Assembly (NCBI RefSeq): GCF_007096885.1
Contig: NZ_VJNO01000012.1
Span: 1 to 64,000 of the forward strand
DNA length: 64,000 nt
Direction of reading: 5' to 3'
Source: Streptomyces sp. 130
Lineage (GTDB): Bacteria > Actinomycetota > Actinomycetes > Streptomycetales > Streptomycetaceae
The notes below the pieces were generated by a model. The model saw only the letters and a list, made by a program, of their open reading frames with translations. It was not told the DNA's origin and did no database searches. A program made the position numbers and the translations under genes. Of this stretch, positions 7,948-15,621 are shown piece by piece (positions within the stretch are counted from its first letter, which is position 1; each line of letters starts with the position of its first letter).

Positions 7948-8883
7948 ATGTGGGTCTCCCTAGCGCTGCTGCTGCTCGGTGCACTGGCCGCCGTCGTGAC
8001 CCCGCGCCTGATGGCGCGGGCCGAGTGGCCCGAGCGCGAGCCGGTCGTGGCGCTGTGGGTCTGGCAGTGCGTGGTGGCCGCGGTACTGCTGTCGTTCGCC
8101 CTCTCCATGACCTTCAGCGCGGCCGCGGCGTGGCAGGCGGTACGCGGCCATGTCTTCGCGCCCGCCCCGCACGCCGTCGTGGACGCGTACGCGCTCGCGG
8201 GCCACGGGGCGTGGTCGGCGGTGATGGCGGTGCTGCTGGCCCTGGGCGGGGTGTGGACGGCCGCCATGCTGGCCCGGGAGATCCATCGGGCGCATCTGCG
8301 GCGCAAGCGGCGGCGGGCCGAACTCCTGGTGCGCGCCCCGCTGATGCCCGGCGAGGAGCCGGGGGCCGGGCGGCTGGTCGTGCTGGAGGGCGAGCGTCCC
8401 GACGCCTGGTGGCTGCCGGGGTCCGCGCCCCAACTCGTCATCACCACGGCCGCGCTGGGGCGCCTGAAGGGACGCCAGCTCGACGCGGTCCTGGCCCACG
8501 AGCAGGGCCACGCGCAGGCCCGGCACGACTGGCTGCTCAACTGCTCGGAGGCGCTGGCCTCCGGCTTCCCGCAGGTCCCGGTCTTCGCGGCCTTCCGCAA
8601 CGAGATGCACCGGCTGGTCGAGCTGGCGGCCGACGATGTGGCCTCCCGGCGCTTCGGCCGGCTGACGACCGCCCTTGCCCTGGTCGAACTCAACGAGGAC
8701 CGGGGTGTGTTCGGCCCGTCCTCGGCCGCGGGCGCGGAGCTGCCGCTGCGGGTGAACCGGCTGCTGGCCCCGGCGGGCAGGCTCACGGCCGGCCGGCGGC
8801 TGCGGCTGACCGCGGCGGCGGCGCTGGTGCCCGTGGTCCCGCTGCTGGTGGCGTTCGTGCCGGGGCTCAGCGCGCTGAAGTAG
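7948..8883 (+). CDS. M56 family (BlaR1-type) membrane zinc metallopeptidase
   Basis: A 311-residue membrane protein with two N-terminal helices, a third near residues 90-110, a cytoplasmic domain with the zinc motif HEQGH (H184, E185, H188), a downstream ELAADD carrying the probable third ligand, and a C-terminal hydrophobic helix. This is the protease part of BlaR1/MecR1-type sensors, which cleave a BlaI/CopY repressor, without the penicillin-binding sensor domain. No BlaI gene lies within the window next to it, so a repressor target would be elsewhere. The DUF5134 gene upstream runs the same way and may be its partner. Confidence 0.88.
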   Translation: MWVSLALLLLGALAAVVTPRLMARAEWPEREPVVALWVWQCVVAAVLLSFALSMTFSAAAAWQAVRGHVFAPAPHAVVDAYALAGHGAWSAVMAVLLALGGVWTAAMLAREIHRAHLRRKRRRAELLVRAPLMPGEEPGAGRLVVLEGERPDAWWLPGSAPQLVITTAALGRLKGRQLDAVLAHEQGHAQARHDWLLNCSEALASGFPQVPVFAAFRNEMHRLVELAADDVASRRFGRLTTALALVELNEDRGVFGPSSAAGAELPLRVNRLLAPAGRLTAGRRLRLTAAAALVPVVPLLVAFVPGLSALK

Positions 8884-8953
8884 CCCAGGGGCGACTCCGT
8901 TCTCCGGCGCGCTGAAATGGCCGGAAGGGGCGTCGGTCGGCGACGATCGTGCC

Positions 8954-9646
8954 ATGCACATTCCGCTGCTCTCCCCCGTCGGCCAGGTCCGCGCCACTTC
9001 GCGCCTCACGCGGGCGGGCGCGGTCTGCGCGGTGCTCGGCGGCGCGGTGACCGCACTCGTCGTCGCCCGGTGGCGGCCGCTCATGGATCTGGACTCGTCG
9101 ATCGCCGAGGCGCTGCACCGGCGGGCGGTGACCGAGCCCGGCTTCGTCCATGTCAACCGGTTGCTGACGGACTGGCTGTGGGACCCGTGGACGTTCCGCG
9201 TTCTGATCGCCGTGGCGGTGGTGGCCCTGTGGTGGCGCGGGGCCCGGCCGCTCGCGGTGTGTGTGGCGGTGACGACGCTGCTCTCGGCGCTCGTCCAGCA
9301 GGGCGTGAAGGCGGCCGTCGGGCGGGACCGGCCGCAGTGGGCGGACCCGGTGGACTCCGCCCACTACGCGGCCTACCCCTCGGGGCACGCGATGACGGCG
9401 ACGGTGAGCTGCGGGCTGCTGCTGTGGCTGCTGCACCGGTCCGGTGCGCGGCGCGGGATGTGGCGGGCGGCGGTGGGCGCGGCGGCCGTCTCGGTGCTCG
9501 GGGTCGGGCTCACCCGGCTGTATCTGGGGGTGCACTGGCCGTCGGACGTGCTGGGCGGGTGGCTCCTGGGGGCGGCGCTCACCGCCCTCGCGGTCCGGAG
9601 CTTCGACCGGTGGTGCGCCGCCGCGCCCGCGCGCCGGGGGCTCTGA
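8954..9646 (+). CDS. Phosphatase PAP2 family membrane protein
   Basis: A 230-residue membrane phosphatase. The three PAP2 signature blocks are present in order: KAAVGRDRP (motif 1), YPSGHAMT (motif 2) and RLYLGVHWPSDVLGG (motif 3, with the nucleophilic histidine). These enzymes dephosphorylate lipid phosphates such as phosphatidic acid or undecaprenyl diphosphate on the outer membrane face. Four to six hydrophobic helices surround the motifs. It lies between the M56 peptidase gene and the HAD gene on the same strand with short gaps, but a hairpin-like sequence at about 9650-9687 after its stop may separate it from the HAD gene. Confidence 0.9.
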   Translation: MHIPLLSPVGQVRATSRLTRAGAVCAVLGGAVTALVVARWRPLMDLDSSIAEALHRRAVTEPGFVHVNRLLTDWLWDPWTFRVLIAVAVVALWWRGARPLAVCVAVTTLLSALVQQGVKAAVGRDRPQWADPVDSAHYAAYPSGHAMTATVSCGLLLWLLHRSGARRGMWRAAVGAAAVSVLGVGLTRLYLGVHWPSDVLGGWLLGAALTALAVRSFDRWCAAAPARRGL

Positions 9647-9649
9647 CCA

Positions 9650-9687
9650 GGCAGGGCGCCGTGGTGGCCGGACCGGCGCCCTTGCCC
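9650..9687. terminator. Possible terminator hairpin after the PAP2 gene
   Basis: GGGCGCC at 9654-9660 pairs with GGCGCCC at 9675-9681, extended on each side by GGCA and TTGCC. It begins a few bases after the PAP2 stop codon. The 14-base loop and the bulge make it weaker than the other hairpins in the window. Confidence 0.45.
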
Positions 9688-9718
9688 GGGGGCCCGCGGT
9701 TCAGCGAGGATCGGTGCC

Positions 9719-10420
9719 ATGCCGATCAAGGGTGCCCTCTTCGACTTCTCCGGGACGCTATTCCGGATCGAGCCGGTCCGTGCCTGGCTCGCCGCGACTC
9801 TCGCCGAGCGGGGGGTGCGCGTGGACGAGGCCGCCTTCGAGCGGTACGCGGCGGAGCTGGAGGCGTTCGGCGCGCTGCCGGGCGGGCCCGCCCCGAGGAG
9901 GATGCCCGGGGAGCTGGCGGACGGCTGGGCGCACCGTGACGAGAGCGCCGAGCTGCACCGCGCGGTGTACACGGGTCTGGCCCGCCAGGTCGCCCTGCCG
10001 GACCCCGGTCTCTACGACGCGCTGTACGACCGCCATCTGAGCCCGGACGCCTGGCGCCCCTACCCGGACGCGGCGGAGGTGCTGGCCGGGCTGCGCGCCG
10101 CCGGGGTGCGGATCGGGGTGGTCAGCAACATCGGCTGGGACCTGCGGCCCGTCTTCCGCGCGCACGGCCTGGACCGCTTCGTGGACGCGTACGTCCTCTC
10201 CTTCGAGCACGGCGTCCAGAAGCCGGACGCACGGCTCTTCCGCACCGCGTGCACACTTCTGGGACGGGATCCGGCGGATGTGGTGATGGTCGGCGACGAC
10301 CGGCGGGCCGACGGCGGGGCCGCCGCGCTGGGCTGCGAGGTGCGTTTCGTACGCCACCTGCCGGTGGATGAGCGGCCCGACGGTCTGCGGGAGCTCGGAC
10401 TGACCGAGAAGGTTGCCTGA
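9719..10420 (+). CDS. HAD family hydrolase with Ser in place of the second catalytic Asp
   Basis: A 233-residue HAD-fold protein. Motif I is LFDFSGTLF, so the nucleophile D9 is present but position D+2, usually Asp in phosphatases (DxDGT), is Ser11. Motif II is VVSNIGWD, the lysine is in QKPDARLF, and motif III is VMVGDDRRADGGAA with two aspartates. A helical cap lies between motif I and residue 115. The family includes phosphatases and dehalogenases. The Asp-to-Ser change argues against an ordinary phosphatase. It starts at ATG 9719. I see no substrate clue in the neighbours. Confidence 0.8.
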   Translation: MPIKGALFDFSGTLFRIEPVRAWLAATLAERGVRVDEAAFERYAAELEAFGALPGGPAPRRMPGELADGWAHRDESAELHRAVYTGLARQVALPDPGLYDALYDRHLSPDAWRPYPDAAEVLAGLRAAGVRIGVVSNIGWDLRPVFRAHGLDRFVDAYVLSFEHGVQKPDARLFRTACTLLGRDPADVVMVGDDRRADGGAAALGCEVRFVRHLPVDERPDGLRELGLTEKVA

Positions 10421-10490
10421 GACACATGTGAGAGATGTCCCTGACGCGCAATGGGTCGGATTGTCACATCGTGGCCTTAGCCTGGAGAAC

Positions 10491-10670
10491 ATGTCCCCGA
10501 CTCCGTGCCCGTCCGGCTCCGTGCGCCCCGCAGCAGTGGTGAATGAAGACATTCGCGACCTGTGGCGGCGCTCGGGCGGCCGCCTGTCCCCGGAGGACGA
10601 GGAGGAGTACCAGCGCCTGCTGGTCGAGTGGGCCGCCGCGACCGGGGGCGGCGAGCGGCCGGCGTTCTGA
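10491..10670 (+). CDS. Small acidic protein, 59 residues, function unknown
   Basis: A 59-residue ORF starting at ATG 10491, preceded by TGGAG at about 6 bases. The C-terminal two-thirds (EDIRDLWRRSGGRLSPEDEEEYQRLLVEW) is predicted by eye to be strongly helical and amphipathic, with no cysteines and no membrane segment. Codon use has the high third-position GC expected of a real streptomycete gene, and a clear terminator follows the stop. I remember similar short helical proteins in other Streptomyces but no assigned function. Confidence 0.65.
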   Translation: MSPTPCPSGSVRPAAVVNEDIRDLWRRSGGRLSPEDEEEYQRLLVEWAAATGGGERPAF

Positions 10671-10676
10671 GACGTC

Positions 10677-10711
10677 CCGGCTCCGGCGATCCCCTGCGTC
10701 GCCGGAACCGG
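10677..10711 (+). terminator. Terminator hairpin
   Basis: CCGG-C-TCCGGCGA (10677-10689) pairs with TCGCCGGA-A-CCGG (10699-10711) around a nine-base loop, with one mismatch. It starts seven bases after the stop of the 59-residue ORF. Confidence 0.7.
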
Positions 10712-10810
10712 TCCGTGGCGGGGCTACAGCATGTCCCGTCACGGCTGATCGGTCAATGAAGTATCACGGTCCGCGACAGCGGTGGACCGTACGGTGACGG
10801 CTCGCCGCCC

Positions 10811-11194
10811 TCAGCTCTCGCCGAGGCGCGCCGCCTGCAGGGCCGCGGCCCGCAGGACGTGGTCGAGCAGCCCGGGGAACAGCGCGTCGAGGTCGTCCCG
10901 GCGCAGCCCGTTCATCTTGGCGGTGCCCCGGTAGGTCTGCCGGACGATGCCGCTCTCACGCAGCACCCGGAAGTGGTGCGTGGAGGTGGACTTGGTGACC
11001 GGCAGGTCGAAGCGGGAGCAGGTCAGCTCGTCCTCGGCGGCGGCCAGTTCGCGTACGACACACAGCCGCACCGGGTCCGAGAGGGCGTGCAGGACCGCTT
11101 CGAGCCGGATCTCCTCGCGGGCGGGGGGGGGCAGGGCGCGCGCACCCGCTGCCGGGGCGGTGGTGCTGGCAGGGGTCACGGTCGCTCTCCGCAT
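10811..11194 (-). CDS. ArsR-type helix-turn-helix transcriptional regulator
   Basis: A 127-residue winged-helix regulator. The core reads VLHALSDPVRLCVVRELAA (helices 1-2), a recognition helix region SRFDLPVTKSTSTHHFRVLRESGIV, and the wing RGTAKMNGLRRDDLD. It lacks the CxC metal-binding motif of ArsR/SmtB sensors; a lone TCSRF cysteine lies nearby. The ATG at 11194 is preferred because GGAG lies 8 bases upstream; an ATG at 11218 in the same frame is possible. The first 20 residues are Ala/Pro rich and probably disordered. It lies downstream of the aldose epimerase gene on the same strand, and the target is unknown. Confidence 0.8.
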   Translation of the reverse strand: MRRATVTPASTTAPAAGARALPPPAREEIRLEAVLHALSDPVRLCVVRELAAAEDELTCSRFDLPVTKSTSTHHFRVLRESGIVRQTYRGTAKMNGLRRDDLDALFPGLLDHVLRAAALQAARLGES

Positions 11195-11275
11195 CGTCGC
11201 TCCGTCCGGGGCTCCCATACTACGAGGCTCATCGAAATTCGCCGCACAGAACGGGAGCCCGGCACCGGCACCGGC

Positions 11276-12355
11276 TCACGCCGTCCGGTCCGCCAGGTGC
11301 GGGAAGCGGTATTCGGTGCGGCTGCGGAAGTGTTCGCCCGGGCGCAGGACGGTGGCCGGCTGGTCGGGGCGGTTGGGCGAATCGGGGAGGTGCTGGGTCT
11401 CCAGGCAGACGGCGCTGTGGCGCTCGTGGTGGCCGCCGTCGAAGGCGGCCAGGGTGCCGTCCAGTTGGTTGGCGGTGTAGACCTGGATGCCCGGTTCGGT
11501 GGTCCACACCTCCATGACCCGGCCGCCGTCGGGTGCGGTGAGGCGGGCGGCGCGGCGGGGGGCGGCCGGTGCGTGCGCGCCGTCGAGGACCCAGCAGTGG
11601 TCGAACCCGCCCGCCCGGCGCAGCTGTTCGTGCGGCAGGGCGATCCGGTCCGCGAGGGTCCGCGGCTCGGTCAGGTCGAACGGGGTGGCGGCGACGGGCG
11701 CGGCGGGGCCCTCGGGGATGCCCTCCTCGTCCACGGGAAGGTAGTGCCCGGCGTCCACCTGGAGGGTGTGGCCGAGGATGTCGCCCCGGTCGGTGAGGTC
11801 GAAATACGCGTGGTTGGTGAGGTTGACGACGGTGGCGCGGTCGGTGGTGGCCGCGTAGTCGAGGGCGAGGGTGCCGGCCGCGTCGAGGGTGTACGTCACG
11901 GTGACGTCCAGCGCGCCGGGGAAGCCCATGTCGCCGTCGGGGCTGTGCAGCGTGAGCCGCAGGACGGCCGCCTCGTCGGTGGCGGTGCCCTCGGCCTGCC
12001 AGACCCGGGTGTGGAAGCCGCCGGGCCCGCCGTGCAGGGCGTGGCCCCGGTCGGTGGCGGGAATCCGGTGCTCCACGCCGTCGAGGGTGAACCTGCCGTG
12101 CGCGATGCGGTTGGCGTAGCGGCCGACGAGGGCGCCGAAGAAGGGGTTCTTGCCCGTGTAGTCGTCGAGGGCGGGCAGCGAGCGGACGACGGAGGCCGGG
12201 GAGCCTGCGGTGTCCGGCACGGTGAGCCGGTGCAGGATGCCGCCGTAGGTGAGGATCTCGGCCCGGACTCCGGTGCCGGAGTCGAGCGTCCAGATGTCGA
12301 CGTCCGTGGGCCCGTGGGCGCCGAACGGTTTGCTGTGCACGGTGGGGCGGGGCAT
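11276..12355 (-). CDS. Aldose 1-epimerase (mutarotase)
   Basis: A 359-residue mutarotase of the GalM type, interconverting alpha and beta anomers of aldoses. Visible features are PFGAHGPTDVDIWTL at the N-terminus, FFGALVGRYANRIAHGRF, the catalytic region NLTNHAYFDL, the DHCWVLDG loop and the C-terminal VCLETQHLPDSPNRPDQP. There is no signal peptide, so it works inside the cell on imported sugar. The ATG at 12355 has AAGGA 6 bases upstream. Its position downstream of the furanose-type ABC importer and LacI gene suggests it prepares imported sugar, for example by equilibrating furanose and pyranose or anomeric forms, before catabolism. Confidence 0.9.
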   Translation of the reverse strand: MPRPTVHSKPFGAHGPTDVDIWTLDSGTGVRAEILTYGGILHRLTVPDTAGSPASVVRSLPALDDYTGKNPFFGALVGRYANRIAHGRFTLDGVEHRIPATDRGHALHGGPGGFHTRVWQAEGTATDEAAVLRLTLHSPDGDMGFPGALDVTVTYTLDAAGTLALDYAATTDRATVVNLTNHAYFDLTDRGDILGHTLQVDAGHYLPVDEEGIPEGPAAPVAATPFDLTEPRTLADRIALPHEQLRRAGGFDHCWVLDGAHAPAAPRRAARLTAPDGGRVMEVWTTEPGIQVYTANQLDGTLAAFDGGHHERHSAVCLETQHLPDSPNRPDQPATVLRPGEHFRSRTEYRFPHLADRTA

Positions 12356-12412
12356 CGGTGGTCCTTGGGGCGGTGGGAAGGCCGGAGCGGCCGGACGGGC
12401 GGGGCGCGGGCG

Positions 12413-12443
12413 CCGGACCTCCCCGGGGTGGCGGGGAGTCCGG
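12413..12443 (-). terminator. Hairpin between the LacI gene and the epimerase gene
   Basis: CCGGACCTCCCC (12413-12424) pairs with GGGGAGTCCGG (12433-12443) with one bulged base. It lies just after the LacI stop and could reduce read-through into the mutarotase gene. Confidence 0.5.
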
Positions 12444-12451
12444 CCCGCGGC

Positions 12452-13480
12452 TCAGGACCGGTCGGCAGTGGGCCGGGGAAGGGTGGATTCGCGGACGACG
12501 AGCCGGTAGCCGGGCCGGGGCCGCCGGGGCTCCGCCACCGGCTCACCGGACAGGCGCTCGACCAGGCTGTCGACGGCGAGCCGGGCGATGGCCTCCTTGT
12601 CGGGGGCCACGGTGGTGAGCGTGGTGGCGCCGTAGAGGCTTTCCTCGATGTCGTCGAACCCGACGACGGCGACGTCCTCCGGGATGCGCAGACCGCGCGC
12701 GGTGAGCGTGCGCATGGCGCCGATGGCGATGAGGTCGTTGTACGCGAAGACGGCGTCGGGCCGCTCGCCGCGGTCCAGCAGCGCGGCCATGGCGGAGGCC
12801 CCGTCCTCGCGGCCGTAGCCGTCGGTGACGACGACCAGCGCCTCGTCGGGCTCGATGGCGGCGGCGGCCAGCTCCTCGCGCCAGCCGCGCAGCCGGAGGT
12901 GGGCGGGCTGGCGTTCGCGGCCGGTACGGGAACCGAGGAAGGCGATGCGGCGGTGGCCGAGCTCGATGAGGTGGCGTACGGCCTCGCGCGCCGCGGCGAC
13001 GTTGTCGATCGCGATGTGGTCGTACGGGGCCTCGTACTCGCGCTCGCCGAGCAGGACCAGGGGCGCGGTCTCGGTGCGCGCCATCAGGTCCTCGGTCTCC
13101 AGGTGGATCGGGCTGAGGATGAGCCCGTCGATGACGTGGGACCGGAACCCCTGGCTGACGAGGAGTTCCTTCTCGCGCAGTCCGCCGGTGTGGTCGACCA
13201 GCACGGTGTAGTCGTGCCGGGCGGCGGCGTCGACCACCGCGCCGGCCAGCTCCGCGAAGTACGGGTTGCCGAACTCGGGGACGGCGAGGGCGATGATCCC
13301 GGTGCGTCCCTTGCGCAGGTGACGGGCGGTGAGGTTCGGCCGGTAACCGAGCTCGTCGATGGCCTGCTGTACCTTGGCGCGCATCTTCGGTGTGACGTGC
13401 TGATAGTTGTTCACCACGTTCGACACGGTCTTGATGGACACGCCCGCCCGTTGCGCAACGTCCTTGAGGCTGACGCCCAC
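12452..13480 (-). CDS. LacI family transcriptional regulator of the ABC sugar importer operon
   Basis: A 342-residue LacI/GalR repressor. The N-terminal helix-turn-helix is VSLKDVAQRAGVSIKTVSNVVNN, followed by the hinge NLTARHLRKGRTG and a periplasmic-binding-protein-like sensor domain ending in VGFDDIEESLYGATTLTTV. The GTG at 13480 has AGGGAG 4 bases upstream. It lies directly after the permease gene but a hairpin separates them, so it may have its own promoter. The likely targets are the two AACGTT palindromes upstream of the transporter operon, and the effector is probably the imported sugar. Both statements are inference. Confidence 0.9.
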   Translation of the reverse strand: MGVSLKDVAQRAGVSIKTVSNVVNNYQHVTPKMRAKVQQAIDELGYRPNLTARHLRKGRTGIIALAVPEFGNPYFAELAGAVVDAAARHDYTVLVDHTGGLREKELLVSQGFRSHVIDGLILSPIHLETEDLMARTETAPLVLLGEREYEAPYDHIAIDNVAAAREAVRHLIELGHRRIAFLGSRTGRERQPAHLRLRGWREELAAAAIEPDEALVVVTDGYGREDGASAMAALLDRGERPDAVFAYNDLIAIGAMRTLTARGLRIPEDVAVVGFDDIEESLYGATTLTTVAPDKEAIARLAVDSLVERLSGEPVAEPRRPRPGYRLVVRESTLPRPTADRS

Positions 13481-13558
13481 GGCACTCCCTGAATCGACTT
13501 GTCGCGCGGTAGGCGCGGTGGCCCGGCTCCCGCCGGTTCGGCTCGGTCGGCTCGAACG

Positions 13559-13584
13559 GTGCCGGGGCCGTGGGGCCCCGGCAC
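13559..13584 (-). terminator. Terminator hairpin after the ABC permease operon
   Basis: GTGCCGGGGCC (13559-13569) and GGCCCCGGCAC (13574-13584) form a perfect 11-base-pair stem with a four-base loop, starting 5 bases after the stop codon of the distal permease gene. Confidence 0.7.
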
Positions 13585-13588
13585 AGGT

Positions 13589-14650
13589 TCAGGTGGTTCT
13601 GCGGCTGCGCGCCAGATAGCGCTGGGCCACGACGACAACGATAAGGAAGCCGCCGCTCACGACCGACTGGTACGAGGAGTTCAGCGAGCCGATCTGGTTG
13701 ATCAGGTTCTGGATGACCTGGAGGAGCAGGACGCCCCAGAGCGTTCCGCTGATGGAGCCGGCGCCGCCGATGAGGAGGGTGCCGCCGATGACGACGGCGG
13801 AGATCGCGTCGAGCTCCATGCCCACGCCGACGATGGTGACTCCGGAGGAGAGCCGGGCGGCGTTGAGCGCGCCGGCCAGCCCGGCCAGCAGCCCGCTGAG
13901 CGTGTAGACGAGCATCTTCGTACGGGCGACGGGCAGGCCCATCAGCGTGGCGGCGTCGCTGCTGCCGCCGACGGCGAAGATCGACTGCCCGAACGAGGTG
14001 CGCTGGAGGAGGAGTCCGCCGAGACCGAACAGCGCGAGGGCGATGAAGATCGGGTAGCCGAAGCCCCAGACGGCCCCTTGGCCGACTTCGGCGAAGGCGG
14101 AGTCCTTGGGCACCAGGTAGGTGGTGGCGCCCTCGTCCGTGATCGCCAGGAGCAGCCCGCGCGCCCCGAGGAGGGTGGCCAGTGTGACGATGAACGGGGC
14201 CATTCCGGCGCGGGCCACCAGGAAGCCGTTGAGCAGACCGATCGCCCCGCACACCACGAGCGGCACCAGCAGGGCGGGCAGGATGCCCCATTGGGAGGCC
14301 CAGGCGGCGAGCACCCCGCCCAGGGCGAAGACGGACCCGACGGAGAGGTCGATGCCGCCGGTGATGATGACCATGGTCATCCCGAGCGCGACGACGGCCA
14401 GGAACGATGCCTGGACGGTCACCCCGCGGGCGTTGTCCAGGGTGGAGAACGTCGTCGGGTAGATGCAGGACGCGACGATCACGACCGTCAGGAAGACGAC
14501 CAGGACGCCCTGGCGTTGCAGGAGTCCGGCGATCCGCCGGCCGGCCGGGCGCCGCGCCGCGGCACCGGACGCCGGCGGGGTGGCGCCGGAGGCGGGGGTC
14601 TTGCTCGGGGCCGGGGCGGAGGCCGCCGGGGCGGGTGAGGTTTCGTTCAT
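13589..14650 (-). CDS. Sugar ABC transporter permease (YjfF/YtfT type), distal
   Basis: A 353-residue inner-membrane permease of the ribose/xylose (CUT2) class. A Pro/Ala-rich cytoplasmic N-terminus of about 45 residues precedes roughly eight to ten helices. The family hallmark GMTMVIITGGIDLSVGS is present near residue 100, and GMELDAISAVVIGGTLLIGGAGSISGT near residue 285. Its ATG overlaps the stop of the preceding permease gene by four bases (ATGA, 14647-14650), so translation is coupled. Two different permeases with one ATPase is the layout of E. coli ytfQRT-yjfF, a galactofuranose importer, and of related fructose importers. Confidence 0.9.
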   Translation of the reverse strand: MNETSPAPAASAPAPSKTPASGATPPASGAAARRPAGRRIAGLLQRQGVLVVFLTVVIVASCIYPTTFSTLDNARGVTVQASFLAVVALGMTMVIITGGIDLSVGSVFALGGVLAAWASQWGILPALLVPLVVCGAIGLLNGFLVARAGMAPFIVTLATLLGARGLLLAITDEGATTYLVPKDSAFAEVGQGAVWGFGYPIFIALALFGLGGLLLQRTSFGQSIFAVGGSSDAATLMGLPVARTKMLVYTLSGLLAGLAGALNAARLSSGVTIVGVGMELDAISAVVIGGTLLIGGAGSISGTLWGVLLLQVIQNLINQIGSLNSSYQSVVSGGFLIVVVVAQRYLARSRRTT

Positions 14651-15621
14651 CGGGACCGACGCTCCCGGGCGACGTAGACGGCGGCGATGATGATGGCCGC
14701 CTGGGCGATCTGTGCGGTGGAGTCGGGCAGGTCGTGCTTGATGAGGGTGGCCCGCAGCAGCTGCATCAGCAGGGCGCCGGCGACCGTGCCGAGGACCCGG
14801 ATGGAGCCGCCGTTGAGCGGGGTGCCGCCCACCACGACCGCCGTGATGGCGGAGAGTTCCATGAGGGTGCCGAGCGAGGACGGGTCGCTCGCGGTGAGCC
14901 TGGCGGTGGCCAGGATTCCGGCGAGGGCGGCGAGCACCCCGCAGAGCATGTACACACCGATGAGCACCCGCCGTACGGGCAGTCCGGCCAGGGCGGCGGC
15001 GGAGCGGTTGCCGCCGATGGCGACGACCTGGCGGCCGAAGGTGGTCCGGGTGACGAGGAAGGCCACGGCGACGGCGAGGACGCCGGCGATGAGGACGACC
15101 AGCGGGATGCCGAGGAAGGAGCCGGTGCCCAGGGAGAGCAGGTCGGGGTTGACGATCTGCTTGAGCTGGCTGTCCGCCATGACCAGGGCGAGGCCCCGGC
15201 CGCCGACGAACAGGGCGAGTGTGGCGACGATCGGCTGGAGGCCGACGAGCGAGACCAGGGTGCCGTTGACCGCTCCGACGAGGGCGCCGGCGAGCAGCGC
15301 CATGACGAGTGCGGGGACCAGTCCGTAACCGAGGTAGAGCGGGAGCAGCGCGGCGGCCAGGGCCATGGTCGAGCCGACGGAGAGGTCGACGCCCTCGGTG
15401 CCGATGACGAGCGCCATGCCGAGGGCGACGATGACGATGGGGGCGACCTGGACGAGCTGGGTGCGCAGGTTGTCGACCGTCATGAAGTGCTCGGTGAACA
15501 GGGCGTTGAAGACGAGGACGACCGCGACGGCGAGGTAGACGCCGTACTCCTGGTACCAGGCGGGGTCGCGCAGCCGGGCGAGCGGCCGGGCTGCGGGGGT
15601 GGTGACTGCGGCCTGGGTCAT
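14647..15621 (-). CDS. Sugar ABC transporter permease (YtfT/YjfF type), proximal
   Basis: A 324-residue CUT2-class permease. The conserved GMALVIGTEGVDLSVGSTMALAAAL segment lies near residue 70 and MELSAITAVVVGGTPLNGGSIRVLGT near residue 255. Both have counterparts in the second permease, so the two probably form a heterodimeric channel. The ATG at 15621 overlaps the stop of the ATPase gene by four bases (15618-15621), and its own stop overlaps the next permease start in the same way. This tight coupling supports fixed subunit stoichiometry. Confidence 0.9.
   Translation of the reverse strand: MTQAAVTTPAARPLARLRDPAWYQEYGVYLAVAVVLVFNALFTEHFMTVDNLRTQLVQVAPIVIVALGMALVIGTEGVDLSVGSTMALAAALLPLYLGYGLVPALVMALLAGALVGAVNGTLVSLVGLQPIVATLALFVGGRGLALVMADSQLKQIVNPDLLSLGTGSFLGIPLVVLIAGVLAVAVAFLVTRTTFGRQVVAIGGNRSAAALAGLPVRRVLIGVYMLCGVLAALAGILATARLTASDPSSLGTLMELSAITAVVVGGTPLNGGSIRVLGTVAGALLMQLLRATLIKHDLPDSTAQIAQAAIIIAAVYVARERRSR

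Noticed and set aside
13388..13440. AACG/CGTT-like palindromic sequence near the LacI start
   Set aside because: It lies within the coding sequence for the conserved VSNVVNN recognition helix and is explained by codons.
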